The translations under genes were made by a program, and so were the position numbers. This document shows positions 11,417-25,949 of a DNA stretch of 64,000 nt, piece after piece. Source of the stretch: Setoptus koraiensis. Taxonomy: Eukaryota > Arthropoda. The notes beneath the pieces are model-generated. The model did not search any database. It was not told the DNA's origin and was given only the letters and a program-made list of their open reading frames with translations. Positions within the stretch are counted from its first letter, which is position 1; the number at the start of each line of letters is the position of its first letter. The stretch lies in contig CM106585.1 of assembly GCA_048013815.1 (NCBI GenBank), positions 16,678,001 through 16,742,000 on the forward strand, in the 5' to 3' direction.

Positions 11417-14400
11417 TCAACTAGTGGAGTATATGTGATGTTCAGGTGTTGCATGTTTGCTATTTCCGATTAAATGATTATTACTACTAACATGCTGAAG
11501 CGTGCCCGTGCGGCTGTTATAAGGGGAACATCGATCCGATATATCTGACGATGCTTGATCTATCGCTGTTGCCTGACCTTGACCACCCATTGAGTTAAGT
11601 GTTGAGGCAAGATTTTCTATGGCGCGATACAAAAATAGGTAATCATCTTGTGAACGCCAAATTCCGGGTCGCCGTAAATGGGCAAGCTTCGCATACATAT
11701 AAACATCGACGGCAAATTCAAAGTTATATTGCTTATATAATGTGGTGAGCACGGCAAATGTGGCAGCTTCTGTGCCTCCAAAACGATCCACCACTATAAC
11801 TGGACCACCATTCTGAGTTTCGTGGTCTTGGCCAATAGTAACAGATTGACCGTTTCCGTTATTTCCTTGACTGTGGTGAGTTGCAGTCGAGTTCTGAACA
11901 ACCTGAATAAGATTAAATACTCCACTAAGAGGGCCACAAACTTCAGGCCAACCTGGGCAATGGATAACACGACATTGTAGTTCATAGTCGTCTTGGGTAC
12001 TTCGCATTATGAAATCGCGCGTTACTATTACGCCAGAGTTCTCTTTGGTTATAAGTGTAGATTCGGCGGTCAGTTTTACTTTGAAACTACCATAATCCAC
12101 TTCGTCTTCTTTCTGGGGCCAGAATTGTGGATAATCCTTGAGATCTGACATGGATGTCAATAGAACAATAGTTTGTGAGTTGTGGTCATAAACCATTTGC
12201 CAAAAATCGCTGAATGTTTCATAAACTGGATGTTGAGTAATGATGAATTCTCGCAAATGATTAAATCCCATTAAAAAGCTGGCGTTGATGTAATCTGACC
12301 CATCAGTGCCTGGCTTTGGAGTGATGTGCACTCTGTGCGCCTCCAAAGGTATTAGATTTAAGGAACGATTTTTATGTTTGTTACATGGTTTCAGTGCGCT
12401 CACTACATTGAAATCTTTGGCTTTAAAACTAGATACTAGTTTATATTGTCTATCAAGAAGTGACCACTGTTGCTGATGTTGTTGACCATTTCCATTCAGC
12501 ATGGAAGAGGGTGAGCTCTGTAAACCGTGAGTTCCGCCTAAAACAGTCAACTGTTGCTTACCAACATCATTATTGGTAATTAGATTGTTTTGACTGATGC
12601 TTTGATGAATCTGCTGTTGCGACGTCAATAGTGTGTTAGTAGTATTTCCATTTAGTGAGTAAGAAGACATGGATTGCAAGCTACCTGTCTGCAATGTCTG
12701 GATATATTTTCCAATGAAAGTTGACGCAACTTCAGTCTCTCCACTCTCTATTGCCTCGACTAAAGCGTCGTGTATAAATATATATTGCTCTTCCGTTTGT
12801 ACTAAATAGTTTCTTTGACTTCGTATATGTTTCAAAAAATCGACAACATTAATGGATTGTCTATGACGAATTTGTTTGAGCATTGCGTCGATCACAACAT
12901 AAGTTCCCTGTAAGTTGTAATTGCGAATTAAATGTGTGCATACGATGAAATGATTAGTTAGGGACAAGGATGTAATAGCAATATTATGTTTTAAGCTGAA
13001 AGAGCAACTTACCGAGCGACCACAGCCGGCAGAACAGTGACATATAATAGCCCCCGCACCGGGAGGGTTTGCTGAGGCTGATTTTTTCACAAAGCTTAAT
13101 ACAGGTAGTGGATGATCAGGAACACCATGATCAGGCCAATTTGTGTAGTGATATTGGTAGACAGTGCGCTCAGATCCACTCTTCTGCTATAGTCAAGAAA
13201 ATTATATGGAACAGTTGTTTTAGACTCAATTCAGTCACCTAGAAAATAAATGTTTCTTTGAAATGAATCACTTCAACATGGATGACGTAGTTACCTTTTT
13301 TATTTTGAGATTCTTAGCAGTGAATGTGCGTAAGGTATAGGTAGCCATAACTACTTCTTGCAAGAGTTTAACCTGTATGTGTCCGTAGGTCTCGGTACCT
13401 TCTTTTGGCCAATACATATCACATTTCCTCTGTAGATCCACACGAGTGATTTGAATATTAAATAGAACAAAAAGGTGATAGTTTAGTCAGGTATTACATA
13501 GTTGGCCAAAAATGTTATTCATGATTAACCGTTTAGACGTTAACATGAGAGATCTATTACATCAAGTGAAACCGTGACTCGTGAGAGTGAATATTGCTGT
13601 AACAAAGGCGCTTATCTGCACACTAGTAGAGGCAGGTACAACTTGAACATTACGACTAATTTATTCCGGTTGCCAATAACACACTGACGGTATTATTTTA
13701 TTAATGGAAACCGTAGCCATTCATCATGTTCCTTAATTGAGAGATTATACAGCTGTCAATCACCAAAATTATTCTCAAGCTCAAAACTAACGCCTGCATC
13801 AAGTTTCTTTCAACAATGTTGATTAGAGCGCATCAGCTGTCAGTGAATAATTTGGCACCTTCATGAATTGTTTAATCGGGTGTTTTTTTTTTCATGCCTC
13901 GGTAACTCTTTCCTCTCTTTCGATCAGCAATAACGGAGGCAGCCAACTGATTCTCAAACACTCTCTCTAATTGAAAGAAGTCGATCTGTCGAATTGTTTT
14001 ATCCAGAACTACAAGACTCAAACTTTGCTAAAGATTAAATAGAGTGTATAAAGAAGGATGCGTCTCGTCTATCCACTTACCCTGCCTCTCTCCTGGAGAT
14101 TAGTTATCATGACTATAATAACAACCCGTTGTTCCCAAATCATACGCCAGTAATCTTCGAAAGTGGATGGCAATGGGCCCTGAGTACCTATATAGGCGCG
14201 TGGCTTATTGTAACCCTGCATGTTATAACAGAATGAAGAAAAGAGATAAATCAATATAATGATTCTTGGGATATACTATATTTTTAGAGTCAGACAGACT
14301 CATTATAGTAGTAATACTTACGTCAATGAAGTTTGCATTTATATAGTCGGAGCCTGGCTTCTTTTGACCTGGCATCTGCCTAAGCAGCACTCTACTATGG

Positions 14401-15773
14401 TCGTAGGCCACAATATTGATATACCTGTTCTTATGTTTATTCTCTGGCATCTGAGAGTGTTCACAACTTAGATTAAGATTGGTTGCTTTTTGAATTTGTT
14501 CGTATTCTCTAGAGAAGCCAATATCACCGTCAGCATGTAGTTTTTGAACGTGTTTCGACCATTCTGAAATTGGCGTAGATCCATAATCGCTATCATCGTA
14601 TGTTTCTGACAATTGTGGTGAATTGCCACGTGTTGCACTGGGTGGGTCATCTAGATAATAGTAGGCAGCCTGAAAGTATTTGCGCCACATTATAAATGAT
14701 ACAATAACCAGGGCAAGAGCAAATGAGGCGCATATGACTCCTACTAATAGGGATGCATTGAAAGTGTTGTCCATACTGGGATAGACAGTGTAACCTGTGA
14801 TAGTTGATATAATAGTAATGATTATAATAATAGATAATGCAGCAATAATGGTAATTACAAATGCAATCAACATGAACGAGTATGCAAATGGCAGATTTGA
14901 TGTAATAATGATGTGCGTTATGTAAGATTTGATTTTGCCTAGACTAAACGAGCGTTCTAAATCTAAATTCATATTGTTGTTATTATTATTGTTTCTAATT
15001 TGAATGGGATGATCTACGTTGACGTTATGCTGTCTTTGTTGTTGACTGAAGCAACTGTCCTGTTTCACATTTGATGCCTGCATCTGTGATGTGTGTTCTG
15101 GCGTGCAACAAAATTGTTGTGATTAATTTGCCGCACAATAACAGTGTCAAGCTGTGGCTTGCAGGGTCGTTTCAAGTGGTCCCTCAGACACGATTGTAAT
15201 GATAAAATATAATCAATAAAAATAAATAGTTCAATAGTGCCCGCGGTGTGCAGCTTACGAAATGTCCTGTCGAATTAAAAACAGAAATTCCGCCTGTCGA
15301 GTCAGCGCAGCCAATAAGATGCCATAATAATATTTTTTTGTCTATCTATTTGTTTGTAAATATTTTTTTCTCATAGATTTTCTCATGAATATTTTCAATA
15401 ATAATTAAGAAAATAATAAATAATAATCTAATGTAATTTATATCCTTTTCATCAAAAATAATACTTGTTGAGCCTGCTGAAAAGGTCCGAAAATTTACAG
15501 TAGGAATCCACTTGGTGTAAGTGTGTGTGTGCGTTGCCCCCTCTCTCCCCTGTGACTCAATTTTGATAATATGAGCATAACAATAGCTGATGCTAGAGGT
15601 TTTTCATTGCTTCTGCTGTTGCTTGTGTACGGCAGGGCGAGAGAAAGATTCGCTCATGACCGAACGAATGGCCTGTGTCCGAGTGGCCGAAGAATTTACG
15701 AGCGTCGAACTAACGCCAGTATAGGCAGCTCACAATTGGGAGATGGACGATCGAACTGCTGGCGAACCAAGTT

Positions 15774-15821
<48 letters not shown>

Positions 15822-18800
15822 GCTGCGAATGTGAGTCACACTCACAAATTGAACTGAGACGGGCGAACCAATTCATGTGTTGCACACACTCACTGTTGTG
15901 GAAAATGTGTGTACTATAGCATAGAATGAATGAATCAAACGCACCACCACCATGAAGAATTCGTGCATTCGCAGACAAACAAAGCCAGTGCGTGGAAGAT
16001 TTACAGGAACACACACATTCTTCATCTGGGCATTGTGTGCACTTTTTACTAGTTTCATGCCCGTAGTGCCAGAAAAATCCGCTTGGCAACCGAGATGCAC
16101 AGCTGTATTGTGTGCACCAGAGCGATGTCCGAGTAAATGTTTCTTTTTTCTTGCTGTTCGGCGTGCACACTTTGCGCGCTGTCTCGAACACAACAGGAAT
16201 GTTTCTGACGCTAGGTGCGCTGCACTTCTTGACTCATTCATCTGTCCGCTGCCTGCCTGCCTGCCAGACCGGAGATGGACAAATACTGCGTGCGCATAAA
16301 AGTCGGCGGCCACTGTCAACAGAATTCCTGTTCGAATCAGTCCAGATCCGATGGAAGCGCAGTTATCGTGGCAGAGCATGCACCCGAAAAGGCATCTTTT
16401 TTGCGCAAACTCAAACTTTAACATAATAGTTCAAACGTCCACCTATAGACGGCGCTAAAGTCCCTAAGATAGCGCACACCGTGTCATGATTGACGCATGG
16501 CTTCCTTCATGTTACATTGCACTTGTGTATCTCGTGTGGTGAATGCCGTACACATGATCATCTATGTCATAATAAAAATTGATTTCTCCACAATATTCAT
16601 GGATATTATTGTTCACAATTGATATTTACATTTGATTGCAACGTAATTTATATCATGAACTCTCCTACCATTATCCATGATTTTCCACCTATTTGTTCAT
16701 TCCATTTATGAGGAGTGTTTTATTAACAAGCCAGCCACAGTTGAAGAATCAATTGAGATCGGAGGCAGGCCTCTAATTTATGCTTAGAATTTAGGACAAC
16801 TTCAAATCGGACTGTCTCGCTATCACAACCTTTCATCTTATATCTCGTAGATAAAGAAGACTATATATCAGACATAGCCACCCATCTGACTACCTCTCAC
16901 TCAAGTGCACAGTCTGATTGTGATCGATCCAATATGGGCTTTACAACAACAACCCATAGGAAGCCTTTGCCCATAAGAACAACATATACCGCATCATTCT
17001 CAAACATTATATTATTTATCATTATTTTAAATGTCATCAGACAATCAGTGGATGCTCGGCAACAGTCAACTAGGTCCCTTATAGGTGTACCAATAGAAAG
17101 TAAGTATCACTCAGTGAATTTGGTCAATATGGAGTATGATCACTTATTTTTATATTTCAGACAATGACAATATTTATCCATTTATACATTCAATAACATC
17201 GAAAACTGTCCAGAGAGATCCTTCTACGAGATTGCCGATGACAACCAATTTAGATGTTTGGACGGGTCAGGAATAATACCATTTGACTTTGTAAATGATG
17301 ATTATTGTGACTGCAAAGACTCTAGTGATGAACCTGGCACATCAGCTTGCACCAATGGCCATTTCTATTGTGCTAACAATGAGTTCGTAGAGAAAATCAT
17401 TCCATCAGCATGGGTCAACGACGGACGGTGCGACTGCTGTGATACCACCGATGAATATAACTCTACAGCTAAATGTGAGAATAACTGCTATCAACTAGGC
17501 GAACATTTGAGGTTAGAACAACAGAGATTCAGGGATGTCGCCGAACAAGGATCATCCGTGAGAAACCAATATAAGGCAGAGGCCAAGCAGAAACGCGAAC
17601 AAAACACTCAACTGCTAGAGCAATTGAAGAGGGAATTGACTGACAAAGAGCAGTCAATAAGAAAATTGGAAGACGAACTGAATTTCGATTTCGGTCCTGA
17701 CGGTGTATTCATGCCCTTGAAAGGAAAATGTTTCAGTCATAATGATAGAGAATACACCTATACCTTCTGTCCATTTGAGCGCGCCACTCAGGAATCTCAA
17801 GGTGGCCTACAAACAGAGCTCGGTAGATGGGGCTCTTGGGTGGGTCCAGACAATGATGTTCACTCCAAGCAAAAATACGAAGGTGGCGTACAATGTTGGA
17901 ATGGTCCAGCCCGTAGCGTAGTCGTGAATTTTGCTTGTGGTGTTCAAGACCAGTTAGTAGATGTCTCTGAGCCAGCCAGATGCGAGTATATGTACGAATT
18001 TCAAACACCTGCCGCATGTCCAGATTTAAGTCCACCAGAGACCCCAGATGCAGCAGCTACTGATGTAAACCAACACCAGTCCCAACAACAAGAGCCTCAG
18101 ACGTCTCAACAAGAAAATCCGCTAGGGGAGCTGGAAGTTGAAGACAATCCAATTCACGAAATAGAAGATGTAGAGCACGAGGGGCATGATCACGGAGATT
18201 ATGTTGACGACCATGATGTGCCTGATCAGGAGGAATCGATTTCTACGCCGGCAGCTTCACAAGAGCACGACGAATTGTAATCAAAATGATGAATTGTGTT
18301 CCAAATACAGCACTTGATTGATTTTATATCTGGGTGTACAGCACTGTTTCTTTACACGCAGACTCACACACCATCACCTCACATAAAATTTGTCGTCGAT
18401 CGAATGGGTTTTGCGAATATTTACCAGCCTCAATAGTGAAGAGATCGCCATATATACATGAACCATTCGCATGGAGTTCAAGTCAGTTCAGTTTCTCTGT
18501 ATGTTTCTATGAATTTAGTTGTTTAGTCAGGCTAAAATCAAACTCTAACAACTTGCCACAACCAAGCTTTGTTGAATAAAAATGGCTACTTACTTTCGCA
18601 TTTGCTTTGCAGAATGACTTTCAATGGATCACTGAATTCACTTTTGAATAAATTCGAACTGTCGATGGTGCTTCGTGTGGCCGCCCTAACCTTGAGCTCA
18701 TAGAGCGAGTCTGCGGTTAAATTTGTCACCAGAAGCTGTATGTGATAAAAAACAATTGCAGGTGGGGCAGTCAGTTTTCTGTTTAGCAGCTATCATTGTT

Positions 18801-21800
18801 GACAAATTTTTTTGTCTGTTAGCAAAAACCTACCTCGTTGACAACCTTGTCCTTCTTTGCGCTCAAAGCAATCTCTTCGAAATTCCATTGACCGTCTAAT
18901 CTATAGTAAACAAAATAGTAGTCTATTTGATTGTAGAAAACTTGGGGCCTTTCCCACTGAAGAAATATACTGTCAGACGAGTAACAGGTTAGATTAACCA
19001 CTACTGGCGCCGACGGTGCCTGAACATCAGTGCGTATCTTGACCGGTGCACTTGACTCGCCTTGGAATTTTCTCGAATATGCTTGGATCCATAATTTATA
19101 ATGACTAAATGGCCTGAGTTCGCCAATAGTGTGCTCCATCACAGACTGAGGGTCACTCAATCGGCGCGTATCGTTGAGATTACGAACTAAATCTTGTAAA
19201 TAAATTTGATAGCCTTGTATGATTCCGTTCGGATATTTTGGTTCCAACCAACGCAATTTGACGCTAGTATCCATCACTCTGATGACACTCAGATTCGTTG
19301 GAGGACTAGAGACTGTTGTTGCGTCATTTTATTTTATTGTCATTATTGTTATCATTTTTGGAGATAAAGAGGGCGAGATAAATGTTGCGTGAGCATTAGA
19401 ACATAGTCATCATGAATAGTGGAACGGAAATGACAGTAAGGCGCGTAATGAGTCGAGCGACTTTAGAGCGTCGATGATTTGTGCCATGGTTGTACTACGG
19501 CTGGTCCACAATAGAGCAACGTAGCGTAATGAACTTTGCCTCTGAATAGAAATGAACCATATCGCACAAGTACATGGCGCGTATCTACACAAACAACTAT
19601 CAAATGTCAAGAGTTCCAGACAGCGAGATGATCAGGCCATGTCCAGTTGATGGCCGAGAACTACGCTTCCAGTTGTCAGTCAAGGTTCATTACTATAATA
19701 CTGTAGGGGATAATGATTTCAGTCTGGCCTATCGTTGGCTCGTATCTCTCTCCGTAGGCCTAAATCGCCAAGCAGAGCGACTGATTTAAATAGAGATTAT
19801 TTATCGCTCTCAACTGAGTTATTTATTTAAATTTAATTACATGACAAGTGTGTGTGCTTGAGCTCATATAAAACTATGAATGATCATCTTGGCATCACAA
19901 AAAGAAATATGTGGTCATGGCTAGGAGAACGATGATAGCAGGCCAATAACGAAATCATATCTGCACATCTACACAATTCTAAATTCAGGCGTTTTGTTTT
20001 TCGCTCTCGACTGTTGCATGGTGAAACTGCGGCCAGCAGAAGTTTATTTGTTCCGCATCATAAACATATTAATTAAAATATATTCATATGGACGACACAG
20101 CAACAATATCAACAATCAACTAAAATAACCATAGGCGCCACTTAATATACGTCGCCATCCCCGATTGGGGTTTATTTGCATAGCTCAAACGACCATGGAC
20201 ACAGACGATTGTAGCTGTTATGAGTTGCAATGGTGAATTTGTTCGAGCTAGACCACTAATCACCAAACACATCTATTGAATATATTGAATTATCATATAT
20301 GTAGTAGTGGCAACAACGATAATAATATTCAGCAGTTGCAACTAGCAGAATAGGTGCAACACTTCATCTTGGTTATAATCATAAACGTCAAGTGTAATTT
20401 ACTCAATCTCATTTATGATTTAGTGCTGCCAATACACACTTAAGTTCAACATGACCAGTTGAGATGGACTGTCCATAATTGAGTTTTAAACTTTTTCCTA
20501 CCAAACCATCTCTCTCTCTCTCTCTCTCTCTCCCTCTCTGCTGACTGCGTCCACTCACTCGATAATCAATTGGTACAGGTAGTATCTGCACCCTGCCGCA
20601 ACTACCTTTAGCTCTTGCCCAACTCCGATCAATCACACACTATTTAATAATATGGTCATCATTTGTATTAATTGTGAATGTGAGCCGACCATTATGCAAT
20701 GGCCATTTGAAAGCTATTGGGCAGTTAGGTTATTTTGATTTTTCAAACTTCCATCAAAACTTCACCAATTCACTAGTAACTTTTGACCATATCAACGACT
20801 CCCATCTCTTCAATTATTGTTAATGTTTATAAAAGTTCAACTCATGTCTTAATTAACCTCCTCAATTGTGGTCAGTCGCCATCTGTTTACACTATGCTAA
20901 TACATGCTAGTACATGTTATATTGATTTGCCAATGATTGCCCACTTACCGCCTTCGTCCGTCATCACAAGCACATTGCTTGAAGGTCCATCACCGGCCGG
21001 ATTGAAAACTTGTACTGAGAATAGATATTGTGTGAATGTTTCGAGATTCTTCACTACCAGTGACTGCAATTTTCGAAAGATAGCAATATTTCACATAGAA
21101 GAGAAAAAAAAATAACAGAATTAGCAAGAGGGTGATAGCAGAGTCAGATAGATAGAGTGAACAAGAGTGTAGCCATGATTGTCATACTAATCGGCGACTC
21201 ACCGTTTCTCTGTGATCGCCAACAATTAACTCTTTCGCTTGCGGCCCATTAATGTCAGGCTGTTGCACTTGATGCGTTGTTGATAAACCCTGGTGAGTTT
21301 GCTGTTGATTTTGGCCAAATGTGTTGAGACCATTCTCAGCGGCAGATGTAGCCCCGTTACTGCTATAGTTACCAGGTGTAAAAGAGGGCGCCGGTGTGGG
21401 TATTCTTGGCACATATCTGATGCGATAGCCTAGAAATTCGCCATGAATCTCTTTATGGGACGGAGGTAACCATTCTAATCTAATGGAATTGGAACTTATG
21501 TTGTGAGCACTCACAATGGTGGGCTTACCATCGGGTACTGATAGTTATTATCAGGTCAGGTTGTTATTGGGACAATTTATTGACACCGAATTGGTAATTA
21601 TTAGAAGATGTGGATATATTTTAGTATGCGTGCAGTCATTATGCGATCATGAGATAAGAGTTGACTTTACTTACTCTCGCGTAGTGTCATGAGATAGTAG
21701 GATTCTATGCTTGGTTCGCTAGCCCCAATTGAGTTGACAGCGGACACTCGAAATGAGTATGTGGTGAACGGCTTTAGGCCAATTATCTGATATTGTGTTC

Positions 21801-24800
21801 TGTTATCTGGCGTCATAATACCGTTTGCCACATCCCATGTGCCGTTCTCACCCTCTCTGTAGAACAAGAATGAGAGAATGAATAAAAAAAATGATGCGAT
21901 AAAATTAGTTGTTGTTAGCGAGAGAGATTAAAACCCTCATCAGAGATTAGTACTAATAAATAGTTTATGCTGTTACTTCAGATCCAGCTTCAGGGCAAAC
22001 AACACCATGATCACTTAGTGATAGTATTATCAGTTATTAGCTATGCTAACTAGACTACATTATTATCACTATCACTGACTATTTACCTGATATGTATGAT
22101 GTAATGTAGGATGGGAGAGTAATGGTAGTCGAAGCTGGGCGCCCAACTAATATTGACTGATCGCGAGGAGAAGCTCATAGTGATGGGCTTTTGGGGAGGA
22201 TCAGGAACATCTGTAGTGGTTGTTGTTGTTGTTGTTATGTTGCGAATTCATGTTAAATGGCGGCAACAACAGCAACAGGTTAACATAAGACATTATTGGT
22301 GTTGTTGCATAACGGTGATCAATCAGCCAAGGGAACAACAAGCAGTTCATTGGTGACCATAGATGATTGATCGACAGTTGTTGTCGATCATTGTCACGGT
22401 TAATATAAGTAATGTAATTTAGTAACAGTAGCAGTAGAAATGCAGAGGCGCGCCAGTACCAGTGGGGCCAAATAGTGAGATGAAACATCGAATGCGAGCA
22501 TCAATTATATTAATTGGGTGATGATGCCACGTTAATAGTGCCGTGTTGATTATCATTTTTCATTGTTGGTTGTGTTGCGTCAGACAAACAAAGGTTGTTG
22601 TTATCGATGGTGGCATCGGGCATCGGTAGTGGCGGTATGTTATGCAATTGGATGAGATAGCCATCGCACACACACACACACATGGAGATCACAGATGAAT
22701 ACCAATACCATGTATTAGTCGAATATAAGGCATAATGGTCGAAGAAAACGAATTGGAATAGAAGAAATAAGGTGTGGTTAGTAATTTGGTATTATATGTT
22801 TTCATAATCTCATAATCATCATCGTCATCGGCATCAACATCAGCATCTCTCTCCCTCTGTGTCGCTCTCTTTTGCCGTTGTGGTGGTATTCATTTAAATA
22901 TGATGATCTAATCAAATCAAATGAGTATGTTGGCCGTTACACTCCTAATGAGCCTTATCTTTACTACTAATGTTCTCATTTTGACGAAAAACTTTCCAGT
23001 TTTACTAAGTTGAGGGCTTTAGTTCTAGCCCATCTATTGGTTCTAATTACATGTTTCTTGTTTACGATTGCATCTAAAAATTAAGACTCCCCGTCAGCCT
23101 CTATTCTCTGGCCCAGTGGTGGCTTGTCTCTGTCGCTCCATGAATTAAGTCGACTTGATTCAAATGATGATAATTCTTTCTCTGTGTGTCTCTGTCTCTC
23201 TTTGTGAGCTTATCTTCACGATGATGAATCTGATTGTATCGACAAAAAGTCATGCCGGCCATGCGAACTTGTGTGTGCCGGTGTGTGCCTTATGGGCCAT
23301 AATTGGCAACGGCAGTTAAAATATTATATTGCACAAAGCCGCTTAAGAGAGCAATGTTACAACCAGGTAAAACGGGGTCTGTCTCGCTCTGGGCGTAAGG
23401 TTTTAGTCTGTTAGAGAGAATCTTCGGAACACATACACACAATTCTCTCTCGCTCTCTTTCTCTGTCCGCGAAATAGCGGCATCAGGCAACGGCATTCCA
23501 CTAGTGCCGGCTGCACTAAAGTATACATAATGAGCAACGAGACAAGACGAGACCGCAAACCCAAAATCGGCCACCATGACTAAAAGATTAGCCATTCGCT
23601 GCAGGTAATCCAAGCATACTAATGATGACATTCCTGTCTCGTTTCGTTTCGTTTCGGCTCGTCCCGTCCCGTCCTGTCCCGTCTCATCTCGTCCAATCTG
23701 CTCTGTCTCTCTGTATCAAACTGCGTGTCTGTGGCGTGCATTCTTTTCGCAAAACAACAACTGTTTAGCAATGATAATAGCCAGACAGTTGTATCAATTG
23801 ATGGTGCTGCTGCCGCTGCCTATAACGGGCCGTTCTTTTTTATTTATTGGTCATTATATTTGATGATACGAATGATCGAATTGCAACAATAACAATCTAT
23901 CTGAACCATCTGATAAATAGATTTTTTGCAAAGAAGAAAAAAGAACTTTCCATTTGCTCGCTCCATTGTACCTTGGCCAGTTCGGGCGGCTCATCCGTTT
24001 TAAGGCACGCAATTTGTCGCTCTATCTACAGCAACCTACACTGGCCGGTGTGACTATTTGGCTGTTGCTAATGAATTTTAGGTGCAACTACTCCTATTGA
24101 CCTACACACAAACAGCGACAGCTCAAGATGGACAGGCCGACACCAAGGCCGAGCTGGCATGTAGACGGGCCATTTCGAGCTGTCGTCTTTAATTTGAGCG
24201 ACTGGCAACAACAAAGAGCATTGTTGCGAGTTATGTTGCGTGTTGCCGTTTATAAGATTTGATTACATCTAAAAACCGTCGGACACGGATTCACCTCGCT
24301 CTCTCTCTCGCTGGCTGGCTGACTGGCTCTCGGGCTCCAAGATGGTCTCTGTTCGAAACGAACATAATCCAGCCAGAGCCGAGCGAAAGTTTATCAATAG
24401 AGAGATAACTATCAACAAGTCTTGCCAAATTGTTGCTGATGAATTGGCCGGCAAGAATGTGTTAATTGTTTTGTGTTTGAGTGCGTGTGTTTGTCGACCA
24501 TAACCAATGAGCTAATTAGTCGATATCGTGACTTTGCGCAACAAGAGACAGAGAGAGCGAGCTCAATTTGACCCCCAAATTGAGCGGTCAAATGCTGTTG
24601 CGAAGAAACAAAACTCATGGTATTGGCCATTGCGTTGGTTGGCCAATTTTAGACAACAAGTGACTGTTGTGAGAGTGTGTCTCGTTTGTTATTGCTAAGC
24701 GCAAGCAATTATCTCTTGCCAGAGCAACTTGTCTTCGAGAATCTCTCTCAGTCTCGCTCTCTGTCTCTGTTTGCCAACTACAAGTGGAAGGCCAATAGTC

Positions 24801-25909
24801 GCTCACTTGAATGGTCGAGTGTGCCTATGATGCCGACTGGCATGTTATAATTAATAATTCATGCTCTCCTACTCACATTTCGCTTCATACGCATACATAC
24901 AGAGACATGGCATTTTATATACTATGTTGCTGCTGCCGCCGCTGTTGTTGTTGTTGTTTGTTGGCTGGCCCATTAATATGCCACTCGACAGCTAGTGTTT
25001 GCATTTAGACGCAACACAACAAGCCTCAGCGACAGAAGCTGCACACATTTACATTCTTACACTCACTTTTAAGATCTATTATATAATATAAGCGCTAATA
25101 GCCAGAAGCTTGCACATCAAAATTAGTGCACTAATGATGATATTAATTGATGTTGACTATGAGCCCGATGACCATGCGATAATGGTCATGTCATGGTTGT
25201 TGCAACTCACATCCGTCGAAGCATATTAATAATGCACCACTTGCAAATCATGCGAGCCACACAACACATCAAATCAGCTATCTCTATGGCCATCTATATG
25301 GCTCTCTTGGTCGCTCTTTGTGGCGTCAGTTGCATTTAGATCCAGGCAGACCTATTTTTTTTTCTATTACCATGTATTGTCAAGTCGACGATGCGCCCAT
25401 TTGATTGCACTTTTAACTCCCGATATTGCTAAATTAACACATGCTTGACCCAATGAATACGAAAGACACAGACACTCTTATCAGTATTCTGCGATTGTAT
25501 TTGATTGCGTTTGGCGATCGTGTGCAGTAAGGCCAGCGTCACAAAATCTCCAAATATGTACTGCTTGCCAGTGGGCAGTTGCAGTTGCAGTTGCCAGTCG
25601 ACAGTCGGCAGTTAAATTGCAGATTTTTGTTTGGCCAAAGAAATCAAATACTTAATTTACAGGCCGAGAGAGATTGGCATCCGCACTTTTATTGTCGTGA
25701 TGCTCTTAGATGGTCGTGCATGAGGTGGCAGCCAGCTAGAAACGGCAGCTTAGTATACCAATCGGCCGTTGCTAGTGATGCTGGCGCTGCTGCACAACAT
25801 ACTCATGAGAAACATACACCATAGAAAACGATTATTGCTGATACTAGCATCTTCTCGGACAGCTCACAAACAAACTGACCAACAAGATGCAGCGGTCAGT
25901 GGTATACTC

Positions 25910-25949
<40 letters not shown>

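Larger units (their letters stand above)
14795..18593 (-). other. phosphatase intron hosting glucosidase II beta
   Basis: 3.8 kb intron between the last FN3 exon and the transmembrane exon. Apart from the nested + strand gene at 16934-18280 it holds a (CA)n tract at 15778-15819 and AT-rich sequence around 15.3-15.5 kb. I see no further exon in it. Confidence 0.7.

Noticed and set aside
15873-16424. 183-codon - strand frame in the phosphatase intron
   Set aside because: Antisense frames of similar length overlap it, there is no domain, and no splice phase links it to the phosphatase exons.
17161-17213. AG at 17159-17160 as the acceptor of the glucosidase II beta intron
   Set aside because: It has the better pyrimidine tract but gives the wrong phase and an in-frame TGA. 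The AG at 17212-17213 restores the conserved FYE...CLDG frame.
20409-20636. Possible extra phosphatase exon on the - strand
   Set aside because: Sequence is an RE-rich CT repeat product with no FN3 features, and exons 7 and 8 already join in phase without it.
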